Below are positions 34,901-38,401 of a stretch of 64,000 bases of DNA, in pieces. How positions within the stretch are numbered: position 1 is the first letter of the stretch; every line of letters starts with the position of its first letter. This stretch comes from Mimachlamys varia (Eukaryota > Mollusca > Bivalvia > Pectinida > Pectinidae): contig OX392541.1 of NCBI GenBank assembly GCA_947623455.1, forward strand, positions 6,028,701 to 6,092,700, written 5' to 3'. Under the pieces are notes generated by a model. It searched no databases, was not told the DNA's origin, and worked only from the letters and a program-made list of their open reading frames with translations. A program made the position numbers and the translations under genes.

Positions 34901-36264
34901 TTTGGTAGTGACTTTTGGATAATATATCAACCGTTCTTTGGCTAGAGTGTCAATCGTATACCCCATTTGAATAACATTTATTATCCTGAGCTATTGTGCC
35001 TAAACGCCGTTGCTGTTATTTCGTCTGACATGTGTGAAACATATACTATAGTACAGTATCATAGGACGAAGAACAGCATGCAGATTTTGCCATCGCCTGG
35101 GTTCGAACCCACAACCCTTAGCTTCTGGACAGCTCTATGCTTTACCGCTGTCAGATCATGAGTCAGAAGGAAAAATGAACACCCTGTATCTGAAGCTTAT
35201 GTACAACTATTTGCTCTCCGCTTTTTAAATGTGACCATTATAAGCGCCATTTTAACGGTTGCTGCATTCAGGCTAAAACAGAGAAGTTGGAATACTTTGT
35301 ACATTTCCACTGCATTCAAGAGGTTTTCATCAAACGAAAAATCATGACATTTCATCAGTATAATGTACTTAATATGAATATAGGCCGTAAGCGGCCTTTA
35401 TTTCCCAGAAAACTTTCACGCATGGGGAAGCACCGAAAGTACACAAAGTGTTTACTCGTTTTGAAGGATTTGAAGAAAACAAATATGATGCTATCCGAAC
35501 AAAATACTCACATCTACATCGTCTATGTCGTGGGTGAGAAGTATGCCCCCTAGCTTGCCTTCACGTTGGGTTTTCTCAATGGCCTGTATAACTAGTAACG
35601 GATAGTATGGGCAGTATACAGCACCCCGCGTCAGCAGAAATAGACACGTAGATCCTTCATTGATAAGCCTCGCTGTTTGGTCGACTACCTGTGTACCGAC
35701 CTCGACATCATCATGTACTGACACACCTTATTGTGAAAGATTGACACATACATTTAGAAAAATAGCATGGGTTTTATCTGATTTAAACAGAATGTACTTT
35801 GAGAAGCCGTATTAATACTGCTTTAATTTTCATTCAATACACATACATGTATATAGATTGAGTATCTCTCGAAACGTTATAATCCCTGAAAGTGCCTATA
35901 TTTTCTTACATTTTTTTTTTAAATATAGCATCTAAACCATTATCACAATACGAGTTCCAGATTTTCTGTTTTTCAAATGAAATGCATACAAAATTGAATA
36001 TCCTTTCAAAGTCTTGAAACAAGACATACCTCTTGCCTGAAGTCCTCTCCTTACACACTGTAAGAGCTTGTTTGGAGGGTTACTAACATCGTATGCTATA
36101 AATACTGGTTTTGTGTGTCTTTGATAAACCACTTCTACCTCCATGTCTTCTTGGCCTTTATCATCCTCGCTCCCTGAGTGGGTTCCGTTGTTACGGGCAG
36201 TCTTTGTCGGTGGTATATCTACTCCATCACCGAGTCGTTTTCTTCCTGGTATAACGGTACTCAT
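4724..36264 (-). CDS. STING: TIR-STING locus: two head-to-tail TIR + STING-CBD units (one fused gene or two genes)
   Basis: The span covers 12 minus-strand exons: 36264-36030, 35726-35512, 34299-34191, 32937-32842, 29098-28875, 27665-27485, 26770-26697, 26463-26298, 19524-19279, 16967-16860, 7898-7669 and 4948-4724. Together they make 2109 nt, open to a TAA stop, with compatible phases at every junction. Order: TIR, STING ligand-binding domain, linker, TIR, STING ligand-binding domain. STING binds cyclic dinucleotides as a dimer; TIR domains either cleave NAD+ or scaffold immune signalling. No four-helix membrane domain precedes either CBD and no vertebrate-type signalling tail follows, so a soluble protein is inferred. 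Alternative model: gene B (start 36264, read-through of exon 6 to stop at 27423, 373 aa) and gene A (start 26813, 363 aa). Known TIR-STING fusions of oysters and bacteria support the family call. Fused or separate cannot be decided without transcripts. Confidence 0.85.
4949..7490 (-). repeat. 70-bp intronic minisatellite copied from the exon 12 acceptor, about 36 copies
   Basis: Each unit, read on the minus strand, holds an intact acceptor (gttgtag followed by AGCTACCACATGG) and the first ~49 coding bases of exon 12, then ~20 bp of intron. Variants are mostly substitutions. A few copies carry small insertions (around 5900, 7165 and 7385). The array fills almost the whole intron between exons 11 and 12. 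The period of 70 is not a multiple of three, so no long frame is kept. Confidence 0.95.
7669..7898 (-). CDS. STING: TIR-STING exon 11: central part of the second STING CBD
   Basis: The acceptor 'attacttgcag' and donor CAA|GTACGT bound 230 nt. The exon starts in phase 1 (the junction codon forms Ile) and ends in phase 0, exactly like exon 5. 'CPQKLYLLVPDSG' aligns with human STING 'SQRLYILLPLDCG'. 'DQGAANIVKSLDVYK' aligns with the lid segment 'DRAGIKDRVYSNSIYE'. In this alignment the ligand-contacting R232, R238 and Y240 of human STING become Gln, Ile and Lys. The exon is therefore STING-like in fold but unlikely to bind cyclic dinucleotides in the usual way. Confidence 0.88.
7899..8719. other. 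Intron sequence, nothing recognised
   Basis: AT-rich intron of the TIR-STING locus upstream of exon 11. Short open frames occur on both strands but lack splice signals or family resemblance. Confidence 0.5.
8720..9440. repeat. Dispersed non-coding repeat with an internal ~340-bp diverged duplication
   Basis: The block at 8720-8800 ('gtctccagtgacctgttcta', 'catgtgccgtgcgtcgtccg') resembles a dispersed repeat I associate with bivalve genomes. Two diverged copies of a segment follow. One carries 'cctggggagggggtaacttt' and 'aaaatgacacttttgagtaa' near 9045-9120. The other carries 'cctggggaggggatgaagta' and 'aaaatgaaacttttggatat' near 9358-9425. A poly-C run lies at about 9017-9030. There is no coding potential. 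Confidence 0.5.
9443..10200 (+). mobile_element. 5' LTR of a Ty3/gypsy-class retrotransposon
   Basis: The block starts with 'tgtaacaatgttagattttg' and ends near 'gaagctcgtcccacgtgcca'. Both ends recur at 15566-15971, defining the LTR pair. This copy holds an internal segment (about 9757-10102) absent from the 3' LTR. A stretch beginning 'ttggcagcggtgggattgcc' directly after it may be the primer-binding site. The exact outer border is uncertain by a few bases, and I see no convincing target-site duplication. Confidence 0.85.
10467..11200 (+). pseudogene. gag: Retrotransposon gag, broken
   Basis: Starting at the ATG at 10467, the frame is interrupted by stops near 10519 and 10622 and shifts near 10870. 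A charged coiled-coil-like stretch rich in Glu, Arg and Gln (10540-10860) precedes the capsid-like part. That part contains 'MDAYIQRFERYATAQKW' at 10898, a typical Gag motif of Ty3/gypsy-class elements in invertebrates. It ends at a stop at 11178 before the zinc knuckle, which continues in another frame. The copy cannot make an intact Gag. Confidence 0.82.
11205..11603 (+). pseudogene. pol: Retrotransposon nucleocapsid zinc knuckle and aspartic protease, broken
   Basis: 'GHIATDCGKR' at 11226 is the end of a CCHC zinc knuckle; the first Cys residues lie upstream in a disrupted frame. About 60 residues on, 'VTVLRDSGCDNVGV' is the aspartic protease active site (DSG). The frame ends at 11601. Downstream, a segment with 'VETRAQTKNKE' (about 11680-11710) resembles the linker that usually precedes integrase. 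The protease is short and separated from Gag by frameshift. Confidence 0.75.
11640..12880 (+). pseudogene. pol: Retrotransposon integrase (zinc-binding, DDE core, GPY/F-like end), placed before RT
   Basis: The open part 11918-12673 carries 'CRSCDVCQ' (zinc-binding end), 'KAIDLVGPL' (first catalytic Asp), 'EMLTDQGAPFTS' (second Asp) and 'HPQCNGLLERFYG' (catalytic Glu). Beyond a frameshift the pieces 'GPYNVTEKVGPFDYRV' (about 12800-12838) and 'LHINLLKKYVEP' (12862 on) form a GPY/F-type module. That module places it with Ty3/gypsy integrases, not copia. The HHCC start near 11900 is disrupted. Integrase lies upstream of reverse transcriptase, the reverse of the usual Ty3/gypsy order. Confidence 0.88.
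13090..14390 (+). pseudogene. pol: Retrotransposon reverse transcriptase and RNase H, mostly open
   Basis: The RT N-terminus is frame-disrupted (about 13090-13400, with 'YTDVLTNLPGRTNLAEH' and a frameshift at an A-run near 13325). From 13401 the frame is open for 325 codons. It has 'FSKLDLNKGYWQVPL', 'MPFGLVNAPATF' and the catalytic 'FIDD' at residues ~78-81. RNase H follows with 'LRTDVSDTGLGVLL', 'MQKECLAIV' and 'LETDHYPLTYL'. The frame stops at 14378, inside the C-terminal end of RNase H. No integrase follows; the region is 3' non-coding. Confidence 0.93.
14640..15330 (+). pseudogene. Fossil 3' end of an RT-encoding retroelement inside the LTR element
   Basis: 'YGVYMSQLIRYSRACSKY' (about 14678-14731) followed by 'DRCRLLTNKLTTQGFERCR' matches a C-terminal segment recurring after RT domains in many invertebrate retroelement proteins (recalled, not searched). 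The conserved non-coding tail includes 'gggtgtcgtcgatgaagcag' at 14997. A diverged copy with the same coding piece and tail lies at 33640-34040 on the other strand. Here it sits between RNase H and the 3' LTR, so it is a nested insertion or captured sequence. Confidence 0.7.
15566..15971 (+). mobile_element. 3' LTR, with a ~346-bp internal deletion relative to the 5' LTR
   Basis: It begins with the same 'tgtaacaatgttagattttg' as the 5' LTR and ends 'gctcgtcccacgtgaca'. It jumps from 'ggaatccatcatcac' straight to 'attcatagaatg', missing the 9757-10102 equivalent. Many substitutions separate the two LTRs, so the insertion is old. A short A-rich run ('gaaaaaatg') precedes it where a polypurine tract is expected. 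Confidence 0.85.
15972..16859. other. Intron sequence, nothing recognised
   Basis: AT-rich intron between the LTR element and exon 10. I see no clear repeat or coding segment. Confidence 0.5.
16860..16967 (-). CDS. STING: TIR-STING exon 10: first part of the second STING CBD
   Basis: The acceptor 'ttttgttttag' and donor ACGA|GTAATG bound 108 nt (phase 1 in, phase 1 out, as in exon 4). 'NLGYTLAWGYIVNYLHTVL' aligns with human STING '[19 protein letters not shown]'. In this alignment S162 and G166 of human STING become Gly and Asn, while Y167 is kept. The exon is too short and too interrupted by stops to appear as a long frame; splice phase and the motif define it. Confidence 0.85.
16968..17268. 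other. Intron sequence, nothing recognised
   Basis: About 300 bp of AT-rich intron between exon 10 and the 39-bp array. Confidence 0.5.
17269..19278 (-). repeat. 39-bp intronic minisatellite copied from the exon 9 donor, about 52 copies
   Basis: On the minus strand each unit reads TGGATAGAAG|GTAAAAG or GTAAACG, then ~20 bp of intron. This is the last 10-13 coding bases of exon 9 plus its splice donor. Substitution variants and 1-bp deletions (38-bp units) occur throughout. The 39-bp unit is 13 codons, so long stretches translate as a 13-residue repeat ('WIEGKRSSHARRQ'). The 1-bp deletions break that frame repeatedly, which argues against selection on a peptide. Confidence 0.96.
19279..19524 (-). 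CDS. STING: TIR-STING exon 9: C-terminal two thirds of the second TIR domain
   Basis: The acceptor 'tatcttacactacag' and donor GAAG|GTAAAAG bound 246 nt, phase 1 at both ends. 'LREAIESSRWVILLLSRESL' is the helix-strand-loop typical of TIR domains. 'YRLIEILNEG' carries a Glu where NAD+-cleaving TIRs such as SARM1 place the catalytic Glu (alignment by eye). 'LPVLINLEEKHIPDALRWI' is the βE region. Exons 2 and 3 encode the same region with an extra intron before 'IPDA', absent here. The spliced junction with exon 8 forms Ser. Confidence 0.92.
19615..21310. repeat. 46-bp-class minisatellite in the intron between exons 8 and 9
   Basis: A T-rich unit of about 46 bp built on 'tatttacttatctgtttatc' and 'atttgtgggtcatgtc' is repeated about 36 times with length variants. 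It resumes at 22655-22872 after a LINE insertion. The frames seen across it are compositional and carry many alternative starts. Confidence 0.9.
21311..22650 (-). pseudogene. 5'-truncated non-LTR retrotransposon (jockey/CR1-like RT C-terminus)
   Basis: The minus-strand frame 22665-22462 contains 'HKHLGIFLSGNGYWNEHI', the typical segment after the RT catalytic core. Near 22450 a one-base frameshift leads into 22447-21698. That part has 'LQLEAARIVTGGTKL', 'IWNSLPDCVKNDPSIFKLK' and a closing CxC...H....C knuckle ('CPC' then 'HYLLHC'). The upstream RT and endonuclease are missing. The 5' break and the 3' tail both abut 46-bp repeat units, so the element landed inside the minisatellite. The clade assignment is tentative. 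Confidence 0.85.
22655..22872. repeat. Continuation of the 46-bp minisatellite beyond the LINE
   Basis: The same T-rich units as 19615-21310 ('tatttatttacttatctgtttatc' family) are repeated about five times. The two parts were one array before the LINE inserted. Confidence 0.88.
22962..23414. mobile_element. 453-bp inverted-terminal-repeat element, copy 1
   Basis: The ends are exact inverted repeats: 'ggactaagaccacaattaa' at the left and 'ttaattgtggtcttagtcc' at the right. It is flanked by TATAT on both sides (22957-22961 and 23415-23419), a plausible 5-bp target duplication. There is no coding capacity, so it looks like a MITE. A virtually identical copy lies at 25485-25937. Confidence 0.9.
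23415..25484. other. 2.07-kb non-coding segment between twin 453-bp elements
   Basis: AT-rich sequence with no recognisable protein. The part 24100-25080 is less AT-rich and has an acceptor-like 'tcttctcaatacag' near 24293 followed by 'gtgatcttgatgttgattgt', which hints at an exon of a non-coding transcript or decayed gene. The 99-codon minus frame at 24595-24894 has no family resemblance I can name. Confidence 0.4.
25485..25937. mobile_element. 453-bp inverted-terminal-repeat element, copy 2
   Basis: Same orientation, length and ends as copy 1. I see one substitution (ctcgcaag versus ctcgctag). The flanks (TAATA on the left, ATATA on the right) do not form a clean 5-bp duplication, unlike copy 1. 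'aagtcctataata' just outside the left end looks like the remnant of another terminal repeat. Confidence 0.9.
26298..26463 (-). CDS. STING: TIR-STING exon 8: N-terminal part of the second TIR domain
   Basis: The acceptor 'tttgtacttag' and donor CAGT|GTAAGT bound 166 nt, phase 0 in and phase 1 out. 'CDCDAYIVCSDSD' is TIR box 1 (βA). It is followed by 'GQVLDFLKMKGKNV' (αA) and the BB-loop region ending 'ESRCGPEFQ'. Joined to exon 9 it reads straight into the αC/βD block, and phases agree with exons 1-2. A downstream AG ('acacacacag') is also possible but would break the phase with exon 7. Confidence 0.9.
26697..26813 (-). CDS. STING: TIR-STING exon 7: interdomain linker (fused model) or first exon of a second gene
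   Basis: The donor TCG|GTATGT at 26697 is phase 0 and matches exon 8. In the fused model the exon starts at 26770 after 'cttatattatag', phase 1, matching the exon 6 donor. It encodes 24 residues ('EKERPRDVLLNAIKADLAAT' then QDMS). In the two-gene model an ATG at 26813, preceded in frame by TGA, adds 15 residues. Base composition changes from AT-rich to coding-like exactly at the 26770 acceptor, which favours an internal exon. No family match is expected for a linker. Confidence 0.65.
26975..27225. repeat. 32-bp minisatellite, about 8 copies
   Basis: The unit is built on 'catactgtcatcattataca' followed by 'gcgggacctcgc', nearly perfect across copies. It lies between exons 6 and 7, that is, in an intron (fused model) or between the two genes. 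The 99-codon plus-strand frame across it cycles through all three frames of the same unit and is not a gene. Confidence 0.93.
27423..27665 (-). CDS. STING: TIR-STING exon 6: C-terminal part of the first STING CBD
   Basis: The acceptor 'catatgttttag' is followed by AAT TAT TTC, phase 0. 'FCVAQYPNVLSAI' aligns with human 'CVLEYATPLQTL' and 'KKDKTTQMRRFANTLRMV' with 'REDRLEQAKLFCRTLEDI'. 'KVRVLQFDG' is the last CBD strand. By eye E260 is Gln and T263 is Asn. A donor GACG|GTACGT at 27485 (phase 1) can join exon 7. Otherwise the frame reads 20 more residues to a stop at 27423, with an ATTAAA-type signal about 45 bp further. The homologous place in exon 12 (AATG|GTACTT) is read through, so both outcomes are plausible. 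Confidence 0.88.
   Translation of the reverse strand, partial: NYFCVAQYPNVLSAIDKMEKSKYIRMDKKDKTTQMRRFANTLRMVTNSLFKNKVRVLQFDGTFTNDVTVAFDMLDIWGTL
27850..28484. other. Intron sequence, nothing convincing
   Basis: AT-rich intron between exons 5 and 6. A minus-strand frame at 28184-27999 is open for 61 codons, but its acceptor phase does not match exon 5. Confidence 0.5.
28485..28874 (-). repeat. 72-bp intronic tandem repeat copied from the exon 5 donor, 5 extra copies
   Basis: Units start at 28485, 28557, 28629, 28701 and 28773 (the last is 69 bp), and the ancestral copy overlaps exon 5 from 28842. Each copy holds the last ~37 coding bases of exon 5 ('AGCCTGAATGTGTAC...GCACAG' on the minus strand) and the donor GTTAGT plus ~35 bp of intron. 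Copies are almost identical to each other, more so than to the exon itself, so the expansion is recent. Confidence 0.96.
28875..29098 (-). CDS. STING: TIR-STING exon 5: central part of the first STING CBD
   Basis: The acceptor 'ctctactgttacag' and donor CACAG|GTTTGT bound 224 nt, phase 1 in and phase 0 out. 'VCVYELVPKTCDIPSVI' aligns with human 'RLYILLPLDCGVPDNL' and 'NKAGNKDRTYSLNVY' with 'DRAGIKDRVYSNSIY'. The Arg and Tyr equivalent to human R238 and Y240 are kept and R232 is Lys. The lid is therefore ligand-binding competent in outline. The 3' end of this exon with its donor is the unit of the adjacent 72-bp array. Confidence 0.93.
29099..29718. other. Intron sequence, nothing recognised
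   Basis: AT-rich intron upstream of exon 5 with no clear repeat or exon. Confidence 0.5.
29719..29980. repeat. 36-bp minisatellite, 7 copies
   Basis: The unit 'aacaagtcccccgatcacat' plus 'tctactgacaagggtg' is repeated seven times with essentially no variation. The period is divisible by three, so both strands stay open. It lies in the intron between exons 4 and 5. Confidence 0.95.
30069..31160. repeat. 18-bp minisatellite, about 60 copies
   Basis: The unit 'gctaaaaggcgaggcatt' has variants (ggtgaagcatt, ggctaagcatt, cttaaaggcaaggcatt). The arrangement of variants repeats in blocks, for example the 'cttaaagacaaggcattgct' pair near 30415 and near 30765, so larger segments were duplicated. Intronic. 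Confidence 0.95.
31320..32650. mobile_element. Element with ~290-bp imperfect inverted terminal repeats
   Basis: The left part (31330-31620) and right part (32370-32650) are inverted copies: for example 'tttcatagaaaatttagggg' near 31431 against 'cccaaattttctatgaaccc' near 32561, and 'ggtctattttcatatcaaa' against 'aaaatagaccagttagca'. The centre holds a further tandem pair ('gataaaatcagacaagtttg' at about 32023 and 32177). No protein is visible. It ends about 190 bp from exon 4. Confidence 0.75.
32842..32937 (-). CDS. STING: TIR-STING exon 4: first part of the first STING CBD
   Basis: The acceptor 'acgttttggcag' and donor CCAT|GTAAGT bound 96 nt, phase 1 at both ends. 'GNVAHAQAWSHVFGYYIPVM' is a clear match to human STING '[20 protein letters not shown]'. 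The residues equivalent to S162, G166 and Y167 are all kept. The CBD follows the TIR domain within about 40 residues, so there is no room for the four membrane helices of animal STING. Confidence 0.93.
33640..34040 (-). pseudogene. Fossil retroelement 3' end, second copy
   Basis: 'SGVYISQLIRFSRAFSKY' (about 33985-33930) then 'DRWRLLTKKVTTRLLESCR' matches the 14640 fossil. A frameshift moves the next conserved piece, 'LCLIEHYFVSLYNLK', to another frame. The non-coding tail with 'gcgtcttctgtttcctcgac' (33651) also matches. It lies in the intron between exons 3 and 4, in the same direction as the gene. Confidence 0.72.
34191..34299 (-). CDS. STING: TIR-STING exon 3: end of the first TIR domain
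   Basis: The acceptor 'tttttgttcaag' and donor ACAG|GTAAAAG bound 109 nt, phase 0 in and phase 1 out. 'IPDAALLRILPRFTI' aligns with 'IPDALRWIKYLEKKH' in exon 9, and 'VLRKMTG' at the donor aligns with 'ILQWIEG'. The paralogous donor in exon 9 has the same GTAAAAG sequence and gave rise to the 39-bp array; here no array formed. Confidence 0.88.
34627..34648. repeat. (AC)n microsatellite
   Basis: About ten perfect AC dinucleotides in the intron between exons 2 and 3. Confidence 0.95.
35085..35165 (-). other. tRNA-like fragment (SINE head or tRNA pseudogene)
   Basis: On the minus strand 'gtgggttcgaacccaggcga' contains a perfect Pol III B box (GGTTCGAACC). About 35 bp upstream, 'gacagcggtaaagcatagag' resembles a degenerate A box. 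The acceptor stem does not pair well, so a functional tRNA is unlikely. Confidence 0.55.
35512..35726 (-). CDS. STING: TIR-STING exon 2: central part of the first TIR domain
   Basis: The acceptor 'ttcacaataag' and donor GTAGAT|GTGAGT bound 215 nt, phase 1 in and phase 0 out. 'DQTARLINEGSTCLFLLTRG' corresponds to 'LREAIESSRWVILLLSRES' in exon 9. The following helix 'YPLLVIQAIEK' aligns with 'YRLIEILNEG' of exon 9, placing Gln where the catalytic Glu of NADase TIRs would be. 'GGILLTHDIDDVD' is the next strand and loop. The intron at its 3' end has no counterpart in exon 9. Confidence 0.88.
36030..36264 (-). CDS. STING: TIR-STING exon 1: start codon, acidic/basic N-terminus and TIR box 1
   Basis: The ATG at 36264 opens 78 codons to the donor AGAG|GTATGT (phase 1). 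The N-terminus is short and polar, with a basic 'PGRKR' and an acidic patch ('GSEDDKGQED'). TIR box 1 follows as 'TKPVFIAYDVSNPP' and helix αA as 'LLQCVRRGLQARG'. An AG after a pyrimidine tract ('ttggttttcag') lies at 36289, so a non-coding 5' exon further upstream is likely. There is no signal peptide or membrane segment. Confidence 0.85.
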
Positions 36265-36289
36265 ATTTGAATTCAAAGACACCGAAAAC

Positions 36290-38010
36290 TGAAAACCAAA
36301 AATCTGTATTCAATCCGCTAAAACAGTTTGAGTGACGTCATCTTTAATCTTGGTGTTTTCCTTCACACTGCTTACTAAAGGTTCTGTCATGTCAAAATTA
36401 TAAATATATTATAAATCTACGCAGGGAAAATTAGAAAATCTACAAATGATGAACAACACTTTTCCTAACACCCATTCAATGACGAAGGTATTACATATTC
36501 TAAGTGTTTGAATTCGCCACCTTTCGTGCAACATGGGTATTATATCTAACTCTCTGGAGATATTAAACGTTAATTAAATGGTTTTATGCTGATTTAGTTA
36601 CATCCATTTCACCTGTATTGGTATCTGATATGTATGGTTAAACTTACATGTATACAAGTAAAACATATGTTTGAAATAGACTTCTTTGTGCGTGTGCATG
36701 CAGTGGAGCGTGACGAATAACATCACCGTTATTTATAAACCAGTATCGACCCGTATGTAGTATGTTGTGTATTTATTTTTAGCATTATCGCTGGAATTAT
36801 TAGTATGAGTGCTCTGTATGCGGCTAAATATAGCAATCGTTGTGGTTTTGAACAATGCAAAGCACCATAACCACATTCAAACAAACCTACACAGCGCCAT
36901 CTACAGAGAAAACTACAGGTCTCTAAATCAATACAAACAGCAAGGCACTATATCGATCAACATTATTATATGTATTATGTGTAAGTCAAACAAAAATCCT
37001 GGATTGAAAAATATAATGAACAAATATTATTCTGAATTATTCGGATCACCAAGAAATTGATATGGTCTGTTATGATCGAATTGTCATAATCATGTACTTT
37101 TCTAGTGCATGCAGTTCCATACCGTGTACAGGCGTCAAAAACACATTAACCAACCACCTTCGTCATTGGTCCCTAAGTACAATGTTTATATGTTTGCAAG
37201 TAAATAATTATCTGTATTCTAGAAACATACACAAAGCGTTTGTAAAATTACCTTTAACGTAGCCTCTTGCCTTCTCCACCTTTATACCATTTGTGCTACT
37301 GCTTAAGACACGTATATATCCGTTCTACTGCAGTTCCGGGTGTCCTCTGCGTACGCCAGACGTGTCCGCACTCAAGTGTAGATCGTTTTACTGTTTACTT
37401 TCACTTTCGTTTTATATGTTTATTCTATAGATATTGTGTTATGGATTAGCTCGATTCATCTTTTAACATTTTGACATCATTTCTACACAAATTATTTGGT
37501 TTTATCAAAGACAATGAAATAAAAGATATCGATACACCCGGTATGTCTATTTATAGATACCAACCGAAGGTAAGATGACGTCACAAGGTCAATAACACAA
37601 CGCATGATAATGTTGTCAACGTTTATGGACAGGTGTATGATAACATTCAATATGAGCTAATGCGCGGTACATGACGAATTTGAACAAAATGTCGGTTTCC
37701 TCCAGGTTACATATATATATGGACATAAGACTTATTTTATAGACGTGGTCGTATAAAGGGAGACAACTGTTATACATCAGAAGTTTTAACGGGTGCCTTA
37801 CCATCTCTAGAACTACAGCAGTGACGTGCCAAAAGTCCCATTTTTAATTATTGTTTTTTATTTCTAACTTTCTTAATAACTTTTCCTGACATCCTTTCTG
37901 ATCATAGAGATTTGTTCCTGCTTCATCTCAATATTTGTTCACTGTTTGTCGCTGTACATGTCCACGGAAAACATTATGTATCAACAACATTCATTTTGGA
38001 AGTGTATATG
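36290..38010. other. Upstream flank of TIR-STING, nothing recognised
   Basis: AT-rich sequence expected to hold the promoter and any 5' non-coding exon. I cannot point to specific regulatory sites. Confidence 0.45.
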
Positions 38011-38011
38011 T

Positions 38012-38401
38012 TAAAGGCCCAATATACGTAACTTTCGGCAAAACTTGATGCGAAAATCAAGCCTAATAACTTATTATTTTTGATAGATTAAGTTAAGATT
38101 AACTGAAATCAGCAATATCTAAGATGACTTCTTACGCGGTAACCGGTACGGCAGCAGTTGAAACTCGGTATTTGTAAACACGCTACCATTTTGACTGTCT
38201 TCTACCTGCGGTTTGTTATTGAAGTGGGCCCCACCTGAATTATTTTCAATTCTTTAGATTTTTCTGTCAGGAGTTTCTCGTTAGTTACCGCTCAGGTTTA
38301 CTTCGTTTTAAGCTTATTTCTGCATGGTTTTCAACTGGATTTTTTTTCAGAATTTTTCAGATAAACGAAAAATTTCCAGAAGTTACGTATATTGGGCCTT
38401 C
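38012..38401. mobile_element. TTAA-flanked MITE (piggyBac-like ends), copy 1
   Basis: The ends are inverted: 'aggcccaatatacgtaactt' at the left and 'aagttacgtatattgggcct' at the right. The left flank is TTAA and the right flank reads TTCA, probably a mutated TTAA. Length is ~385 bp and there is no coding capacity. It directly abuts the first unit of the 10-kb array. Confidence 0.82.

Noticed and set aside
35085..35165. A functional tRNA gene
   Set aside because: Only the B box is well preserved; the acceptor stem and A box are degenerate.
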